The notes beneath the pieces were generated by a model. That model worked only from the letters and a program-made list of their open reading frames with translations, had not been told where the DNA came from and searched no databases. Of a DNA stretch of 59,265 nucleotides, positions 54,604 to 59,265 are shown piece by piece. A program made the position numbers and the translations under genes. Numbering within the stretch: position 1 is the first letter of the stretch; each line of letters opens with the position of its first letter. Origin of the DNA: Paracoccaceae bacterium (lineage in GTDB: Bacteria; Pseudomonadota; Alphaproteobacteria; Rhodobacterales; Rhodobacteraceae); the NCBI GenBank assembly GCA_029244725.1, contig JAQWQJ010000058.1, positions 1 to 59,265 of the forward strand, written 5' to 3'.

Positions 54604-55812
54604 TTAATTCGCGTCCGCGACCGAGAGGTACTTGGCCAGATCACCGCTAGAGGCTGGATCAGCTTCAGCATAGGAACCCGACAAATTGTCCGCCGACAAC
54701 GCAACGTTTTTGGCAACACCACCAGCGCCACCAGCTGGACCGTAAACCTCACCATTTACTTTAAAGTAAACAGAGCCGGAATTACCTGCGCGCAGAGTTG
54801 GAGCGTCTTCAAGTTGCGGAAGCAGATATTCTTCGCCCGCGTCCAGAATCTTTTCGAAAATCACATTACCGTCTGCCCCACGGACACGAACCCACGCCGG
54901 CTGAACGGCCAAAATCGCAATCTGGGGCGCGGCTTCTTCAACCACGATGGGATCAGCAACTGGTTCCTCGGCCACTTCGGCGATGACATCTTCAATGATC
55001 GGAACAACAAGATCATCGATTCCCGCCAGCGTGTCTTCAATCTCGGGTGGGGCAAAGAAACCCAGCTCGGCTGGATCAAGCGTCGAGATTGGCGCGTCGC
55101 GAACGACGATAATTGGAACATCAAGCGCCTGTGGGCGATAAAGACGATCAAAGGCATCCGCCGTCGGAATTGCCGCAGTTGTAGTGTCAGTTTGGGCAAA
55201 GTCGTAGCCGCTGCCCAAAGTCGAAGTAATTTCGGGAGCTTGCTCAACCGGTGTCACGCTAACTTTTTGAATTTCGTTGAGAACAGTCCACGCGCCATAG
55301 GCGATCAATGCAATCACTGCCAACAAGATCGCCGACGAGCCAATTGCGTTGGGCGAGATGCCAGCGAGTGCAGACCCCTCCATCGGGATGAAAGGCGTTT
55401 TTGCACGCTCGAACAGATCGTCGGATTTCTGCTTCTTTGGGCGCGACATGCGCGATTTGCGTTCTTTGACTTTGGTCGTGTGTTCGCTGGTTAGACCACG
55501 AGAGACGGCAAATCCACTTTCCGCACAGAATCTTTCGTACGATTCTTCGGCATCCATTTTTAAGTAGCGCGCATAGGATCGCACATAGCCAGCGACAAAA
55601 CCCGGCGTTTCAAAAACCGAAGCGTCGCAATTCTCTATCGCAGAAATATAAGAGGCTTTTATCCGCAACTCGCGTTGAACGTCCAAAAGAGACTTGCCCA
55701 TGGTCGCACGTTCACCACGCATCGCATCCCCCAGCTTTACCTCGAAGTCGTCGAACCCTTTAGGTTCAACTTCAGCCTGCGCTTCGTTACGCTTTGGCTT
55801 GCGTCGCACCAT
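54604..55812 (-). CDS. RodZ-like helix-turn-helix membrane protein (DUF4115)
   Basis: A protein of about 402 residues with a cytoplasmic Xre-type helix-turn-helix (about 25-95; GERATMGKSLLDVQRELRIKASYISAIEN), basic stretch, one transmembrane helix (about 170-190, AIGSSAILLAVIALIAYGAW), a long acidic periplasmic linker and a DUF4115 domain (about 310-395; VQPAWVRVRGADGNVIFEKILDAGEEYLL). This is the layout of RodZ, the MreB-binding morphogenesis protein. I take the start as ATG 55812, with AAAGGG upstream; a GTG at 55815 is equivalent, and an earlier GTG at 55917 lacks a site. Upstream of ispG. Confidence 0.85.
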   Translation of the reverse strand: MVRRKPKRNEAQAEVEPKGFDDFEVKLGDAMRGERATMGKSLLDVQRELRIKASYISAIENCDASVFETPGFVAGYVRSYARYLKMDAEESYERFCAESGFAVSRGLTSEHTTKVKERKSRMSRPKKQKSDDLFERAKTPFIPMEGSALAGISPNAIGSSAILLAVIALIAYGAWTVLNEIQKVSVTPVEQAPEITSTLGSGYDFAQTDTTTAAIPTADAFDRLYRPQALDVPIIVVRDAPISTLDPAELGFFAPPEIEDTLAGIDDLVVPIIEDVIAEVAEEPVADPIVVEEAAPQIAILAVQPAWVRVRGADGNVIFEKILDAGEEYLLPQLEDAPTLRAGNSGSVYFKVNGEVYGPAGGAGGVAKNVALSADNLSGSYAEADPASSGDLAKYLSVADAN

Positions 55813-55947
55813 CACGACTGCCCTTTCAACCTGTCCCCAGAAAGGTGCCTCAGCGAAACGAGGCCGTCCCATGGCCGTGATTCGCGATTCTGCACCTTCA
55901 TTGCGGACTTTTATCACATTGAAACGAATGTTTCAGGTGGCAATTGA

Positions 55948-57171
55948 TCAGGCAGTTAATTCGGCGCGATTTAGCGCACAATGCGACCACAAATCGTCCA
56001 TTGCACGCACCACAGCATCGACCTCTTTTGGACCGTGCACAGGCGACGGAGTAAATCGCAAACGCTCGGTGCCACGAGGAACCGTCGGAAAGTTGATCGG
56101 TTGGACGTAGATGCCGTACTGATCCAGTAACATATCTGACAATTCTTTGGTGTGCACTGGATCGCCCACAATCACTGGCAAGATGTGGCTACCATGATCG
56201 ATGATCGGCAACCCAAGACCCTTTAGGCGTGCCTTGAGGATTTTTGCTTGTGTCTGGTGCTTGTCACGCAACGCCTGGTCTTTTTTCAGATGCGCAACCG
56301 AGGCTGCGGCACCAGCGGCAACCGCAGGTGCAAGCGACGTCGTAAAGATGAAGCCCGGTGCGTAAGATCTTATTGCGTCACACATTTTCTCGGAAGCAGC
56401 GATGTAACCACCCATCACTCCGTAGGCTTTCGCCAAGGTTCCGTTGATGATGTCGAGACGGTGCATCAGTCGGTCACGTTCAGCAACGCCCGCGCCGCGT
56501 GGGCCATACATTCCGACCGCGTGAACTTCGTCGATATAGGTCAAAGCGTTAAATTCATCTGCCAAGTCACAGAGCGCTTCAATCGGCCCAAAATCTCCGT
56601 CCATCGAATAAATGGATTCAAAGGCAATCAATTTCGGGGCGGCTGGATCATCGGCCTCTAGCAAAGAACGCAGGTGGTCCAGATCATTGTGCTTAAAGAT
56701 CCGCTTGGCACCACCATTGCGGCGAACGCCTTCGATCATCGAAGCGTGGTTTAATTCGTCTGAATAGATAATCAAACCAGGGAATAATTTTGGCAGCGTT
56801 GAAAGCGTGGCATCATTTGCGATGTAAGCGCTGGTGAACAACAAGGCAGCTTCTTTACCGTGTAGGTCAGAAATTTCCGCTTCCAGACGTTTGTGGTAAA
56901 CTGTGGTGCCTGAGATATTGCGCGTACCGCCCGAACCTGCCCCAGTGGCATCAATCGCTTCATGCATGGCTTCCAGAACAACCGGATGCTGGCCCATTCC
57001 AAGATAGTCATTTCCACACCAAACAGTGATTTCCTGTTTGGTTCCGTCAGGACGGGTCCATTCAGCGTGGGGGAACTGACCTTTGCGACGCTCGATATCG
57101 ATAAACGTCCGGTAGCGACCTTCGTCGTGAAGGGCAGTCAGAGCGTTATCGAGTTTAGCCGTATAGTCCAC
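55948..57171 (-). CDS. hemA: 5-aminolevulinate synthase
   Basis: First enzyme of tetrapyrrole synthesis by the Shemin route, condensing glycine and succinyl-CoA with PLP, typical of alphaproteobacteria. The 407-residue chain includes the glycine-rich [13 protein letters not shown]-like stretch ([15 protein letters not shown], about 72-86), [10 protein letters not shown], the PLP aspartate in [12 protein letters not shown] and the lysine in [13 protein letters not shown] (about 245). The start is GTG 57171 with AAGGAG upstream. It lies upstream of the RodZ-like and ispG genes on the same strand. It supports haem and, if present, bacteriochlorophyll synthesis. Confidence 0.96.
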   Translation of the reverse strand: MDYTAKLDNALTALHDEGRYRTFIDIERRKGQFPHAEWTRPDGTKQEITVWCGNDYLGMGQHPVVLEAMHEAIDATGAGSGGTRNISGTTVYHKRLEAEISDLHGKEAALLFTSAYIANDATLSTLPKLFPGLIIYSDELNHASMIEGVRRNGGAKRIFKHNDLDHLRSLLEADDPAAPKLIAFESIYSMDGDFGPIEALCDLADEFNALTYIDEVHAVGMYGPRGAGVAERDRLMHRLDIINGTLAKAYGVMGGYIAASEKMCDAIRSYAPGFIFTTSLAPAVAAGAAASVAHLKKDQALRDKHQTQAKILKARLKGLGLPIIDHGSHILPVIVGDPVHTKELSDMLLDQYGIYVQPINFPTVPRGTERLRFTPSPVHGPKEVDAVVRAMDDLWSHCALNRAELTA

Positions 57172-57376
57172 GGGCGTCTCCTTTGGTCTTATTCATTGGG
57201 CATTCGCATGCCCTAGATCAGAACATATTAGGTTTTGTGAAGATATATGTCACGCATTGCTTCTGTTCGAGGCTACAAATTGACGCGATCTATAGGCGTT
57301 GATTTCGATCAATCCAACTCTGGACAGTTCAAAAAGGAGTGATACTTTCGACGAATTCCCAGAATTGGAGCACCAC

Positions 57377-58750
57377 ATGTCCATCGAACCCGTCCTCGCC
57401 CGTATTGACGCCGATCTTCCCAACGCAATCGAGCGCTTAAAAGAGCTTTTGCGAATCCCTTCAGTTTCGACTGATCCGGCATTTGCGGACCATTGCCAAG
57501 TTGCAGCGGATTGGTTGGTCGCTGATTTGCAGAGCATCGGGATCGAGGCAACTAAGCGCCAAACTCCGGGTCACCCGATGGTCGTCGGCCATGTTGAGGG
57601 CGATGGACCACACGTGCTTTTTTATGGCCACTACGATGTTCAACCCGTTGATCCGCTAGAGCTTTGGGATAACGACCCGTTTGATCCGCAATTGGAAGAT
57701 ACGCCAAAAGGCCAAGTCCTCCGCGGCCGTGGAACGTCGGATGACAAAGGTCAGCTGATGACCTTCGTTGAGGCTTGCCGCATGTGGAAGGCCGAGCACG
57801 GCAAACTGCCGTGCAAAATCACCTTCTTTTTTGAGGGTGAAGAAGAATCCGGCTCCCCAAGCCTTATTCCCTTCATGAAGGAAAACGCCAAGGAGCTGAA
57901 ATCTGACGTGGCTCTGATCTGCGACACCGGCCTGTTTGAAAGTAAGACCCCGGCGATCATCACCCAACTGCGCGGAATGCTGTGCGAGGACTTTACAATC
58001 ACCGGCCCCGACAAAGACCTCCATTCTGGCATGTTCGGCGGGTTGGCAATGAACCCGATCCGGGTGTTGAACAAGGTTTTGGCTGGTCTGCACGATGACA
58101 ACGGCGCCATCACCCTGCCCGGCTTTTATGACGATGTTCCCGAGCTTAGCGACGAAATTCGCAGCCAGTGGCAGTCACTTGCCTTTGATCACGAAACCTT
58201 CTTGGGCGACGTGGGTCTAAAAGCCCCAGCAGGAGAAGTTGACCGCACCCCCATCGAACAAGTCTGGTCGCGCCCGACGTGTGATGTGAACGGCATCTGG
58301 GGAGGCTATACTGGCGACGGATTCAAAACCGTGTTGCCAAGTCAGGCTTCGGCGAAATTGTCTTTCCGTTTGGTCGGCCAACAGGACCCCGATAAAATCC
58401 GCGAAGTTTTCCGCGCGTATATGGCAAACCACTTGCCGGATGGTTTCACCGTTGAGTATCGCACCGAAAAAGGCGCGCCAGCGTCTCAGATGTCGACCGA
58501 ACACTCAGCGTTTGAGGCCGCACGCGTTGCGCTCTCAGACGAATGGGGCCGGCCCGCAGCCTTTGCAGGATGCGGCGGATCAATTCCGATCGCTGGGTTC
58601 TTCAAGGACATACTCAATATGGACGCCATGTTGGTCGGGTTCGGCAAAGACGACGACCAGATCCACTCGCCCAATGAGAAATATGATGTGGAGAGTTTCC
58701 ACAAAGGCATCAGAAGCTGGGCGCGGATATTGGATGCAATGACGGGCTAA
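57377..58750 (+). CDS. M20-family metallopeptidase (dipeptidase-like)
   Basis: A 457-residue zinc peptidase of the M20 family, CNDP-like dipeptidase group. Zinc-site motifs are LFYGHYDVQPVDP (about 78-90), the bridging RGRGTSDDKGQLMTF, the catalytic FEGEEESGSPS (about 150-160) and the C-terminal H-bearing KDDDQIHSPNEKYDVESF. The dimerisation domain lies between about 205 and 320 and includes DLHSGMFGGLAMNP. Start is ATG 57377, with GGAG 7 nt upstream; the frame is open 78 nt further upstream without homology. The next gene downstream is tRNA-Val. Confidence 0.93.
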   Translation: MSIEPVLARIDADLPNAIERLKELLRIPSVSTDPAFADHCQVAADWLVADLQSIGIEATKRQTPGHPMVVGHVEGDGPHVLFYGHYDVQPVDPLELWDNDPFDPQLEDTPKGQVLRGRGTSDDKGQLMTFVEACRMWKAEHGKLPCKITFFFEGEEESGSPSLIPFMKENAKELKSDVALICDTGLFESKTPAIITQLRGMLCEDFTITGPDKDLHSGMFGGLAMNPIRVLNKVLAGLHDDNGAITLPGFYDDVPELSDEIRSQWQSLAFDHETFLGDVGLKAPAGEVDRTPIEQVWSRPTCDVNGIWGGYTGDGFKTVLPSQASAKLSFRLVGQQDPDKIREVFRAYMANHLPDGFTVEYRTEKGAPASQMSTEHSAFEAARVALSDEWGRPAAFAGCGGSIPIAGFFKDILNMDAMLVGFGKDDDQIHSPNEKYDVESFHKGIRSWARILDAMTG

Positions 58751-58834
58751 GGCACAGCGGGAAGATTTTCCGAAATTTTCCCAACAGACCCTCTTGCACC
58801 CGATGGCAACCTTAGCTAAACGAACGCTCACGGC

Positions 58835-58910
<76 letters not shown>

Positions 58911-59016
58911 TTTTCCCCCCCTATTTATATGATTATTCATATTTTATTGACCAAAATGGCTCAAAACTGTAACTACTATTGTAACTATTTATGTAACTAT
59001 TAGTAGGCTTCACGTT
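58911..59016. other. tRNA-to-integrase spacer
   Basis: Non-coding, A/T-rich DNA. A CCCCCC run follows the tRNA, then three 12-bp direct repeats at 58968-59003. If the element is integrated at the tRNA, this is its left edge (attL side), but no att core duplication is visible within the window. Confidence 0.5.
58968..59003. repeat. Three 12-bp direct repeats before the integrase gene
   Basis: TGTAACTACTAT, TGTAACTATTTA and TGTAACTATTAG follow one another with exact 12-bp spacing. They share the core TGTAACTA. Just upstream of an integrase start and next to a tRNA, such repeats resemble arm-type integrase-binding sites. Confidence 0.8.
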
Positions 59017-59142
59017 ATGTCCAAGTCAGTGAGTGAATCAGCTTATAGCTATCCTGTCTCACGCTTGAAGATGATGCGAGGCAAACACACTGTCGTAATT
59101 AACGTCCCAGCGCACCTCAGACATCTGTCAACGGCAGAGTAA
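59017..59142 (+). pseudogene. 5' fragment of a tyrosine integrase gene
   Basis: ATG 59017 opens a frame of 41 codons. Residues 13-36 (PVSRLKMMRGKHTVVINVPAHLRHL) match the usual N-terminal arm of phage or island integrases, where a basic strand is followed by V-P-x-x-L-R-x-L. The match then stops at about 59126 and the frame ends five codons later, at the start of a sequence that looks like an insertion-sequence end. Position 106 bp from tRNA-Val fits an integrase of an element inserted at that tRNA. It is non-functional as seen; the remainder may lie beyond the insertion. Confidence 0.6.
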
Positions 59143-59265
59143 AATTGGACCAAAGGGCAGCGCAAAATGTTGCCACATTGAAGGTGGCGTGATGAGGGTG
59201 CAGCCGTAGGCCAGCATCCGGGCGGCCGCGCTTGTCATATAGCTGGCGGTTGCCCGGATGCTGTG
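59126..59265. mobile_element. Probable end of an insertion sequence (IS21-like), cut by window edge
   Basis: The sequence changes character at TGTCAACGGCAGAGTAAAATT (about 59126). A TG start followed by spaced copies of an AAAATtG-type motif (AAAATTGGACCA, AAAATGTTGCCAC) is typical of IS21-family ends, and it interrupts the integrase frame. No transposase can be recognised in the remaining 140 bp, and the other end and any target duplication are outside the window. The IS family is therefore tentative. Confidence 0.4.
59212..59263. repeat. Long imperfect hairpin at the right edge
   Basis: CAGCATCCGGGC (59212-59223) and GCCCGGATGCTG (59252-59263) are perfect inverses. Pairing can continue inward by GGCCGC with GCGGTT through two G-U pairs, giving an 18-bp stem and a 16-nt loop. 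It lies within the putative insertion sequence. Confidence 0.75.

Noticed and set aside
58968-59003. Short CRISPR-like array
   Set aside because: Repeats are 12 bp with no spacers between them and only three copies, adjacent to an integrase; there are no cas genes.

Overview
The window is bacterial chromosome at about 50-55% GC. It most resembles a marine Roseobacter-group alphaproteobacterium (Rhodobacterales). Evidence: ilvC beside two Lrp/AsnC genes, hemA of the ALA-synthase type, a bactofilin next to an M23 peptidase, a GAACN7GAAC LexA box at uvrA, and many genes of Rhodobacterales type (DUF5930/M23, a 47-residue membrane protein before gap, an acidic LysM protein). I do not assign a genus. 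Most of the window is dense housekeeping sequence. Only two stretches over 300 bp lack a convincing gene: 22794-23333 and 58911-59265.

Layout. 1-5 kb: a 5'-damaged glycosyltransferase, a GntR regulator, a pyrimidine 5'-nucleotidase, a UbiH-type hydroxylase and a class V aminotransferase. 5-7.2 kb: two overlapping Lrp/AsnC regulators divergent from ilvC. 7.2-13 kb: a GyrI-like protein, an ArsR/SRPBCC pair, an Atm1-type ABC exporter, a LysM protein and a LOG-family enzyme. 13-15.3 kb: a tiny membrane protein, gap, coaD and a CBS protein. 15.3-22.8 kb: a valine-catabolism locus with LysR, mmsA, an acyl-CoA dehydrogenase and one reading frame joining 3-hydroxyisobutyryl-CoA hydrolase to 3-hydroxyisobutyrate dehydrogenase; a cupredoxin and a YbdK-type ligase sit between. 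22.8-24.9 kb: a 540-bp non-coding stretch with a palindromic repeat, then a secreted choice-of-anchor L/Hint protein. 24.9-36.5 kb: uvrA, rhodanese, lpdA, DUF924, an MFS transporter, queA and a large AsmA-like protein. 36.5-40.6 kb: bcp, DUF455, M23 peptidase, bactofilin and DUF2189. 40.6-50 kb: amidase, prfB, PBP1A, AmiC, a putative glycosyltransferase, an aminotransferase and a DsbA-like protein. 50-58.8 kb: ACT, GFA, DEAD-box helicase, ispG, a RodZ-like protein, hemA and an M20 peptidase. The right edge holds tRNA-Val(UAC), a cut-off integrase start and probably the end of an insertion sequence, which looks like the border of an integrated element lying beyond the window.

How the genes work together. 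The valine locus encodes four successive steps from isobutyryl-CoA (dehydrogenase, hydrolase, 3-HIB dehydrogenase, MmsA), lacking only the hydratase. Cell-envelope genes recur: PBP1A and AmiC, M23 with bactofilin, the LysM protein and the RodZ-like protein. uvrA is very likely under LexA control.

The least ordinary signals are four: a palindromic element of which 35 bp recur, in frame, inside the glycosyltransferase gene (reminiscent of Rickettsia palindromic elements); the hydrolase-dehydrogenase fusion; the tRNA-Val junction with three 12-bp direct repeats; and the 9-residue tandem repeats in the helicase tail. I found no CRISPR array, no rRNA and no complete prophage.
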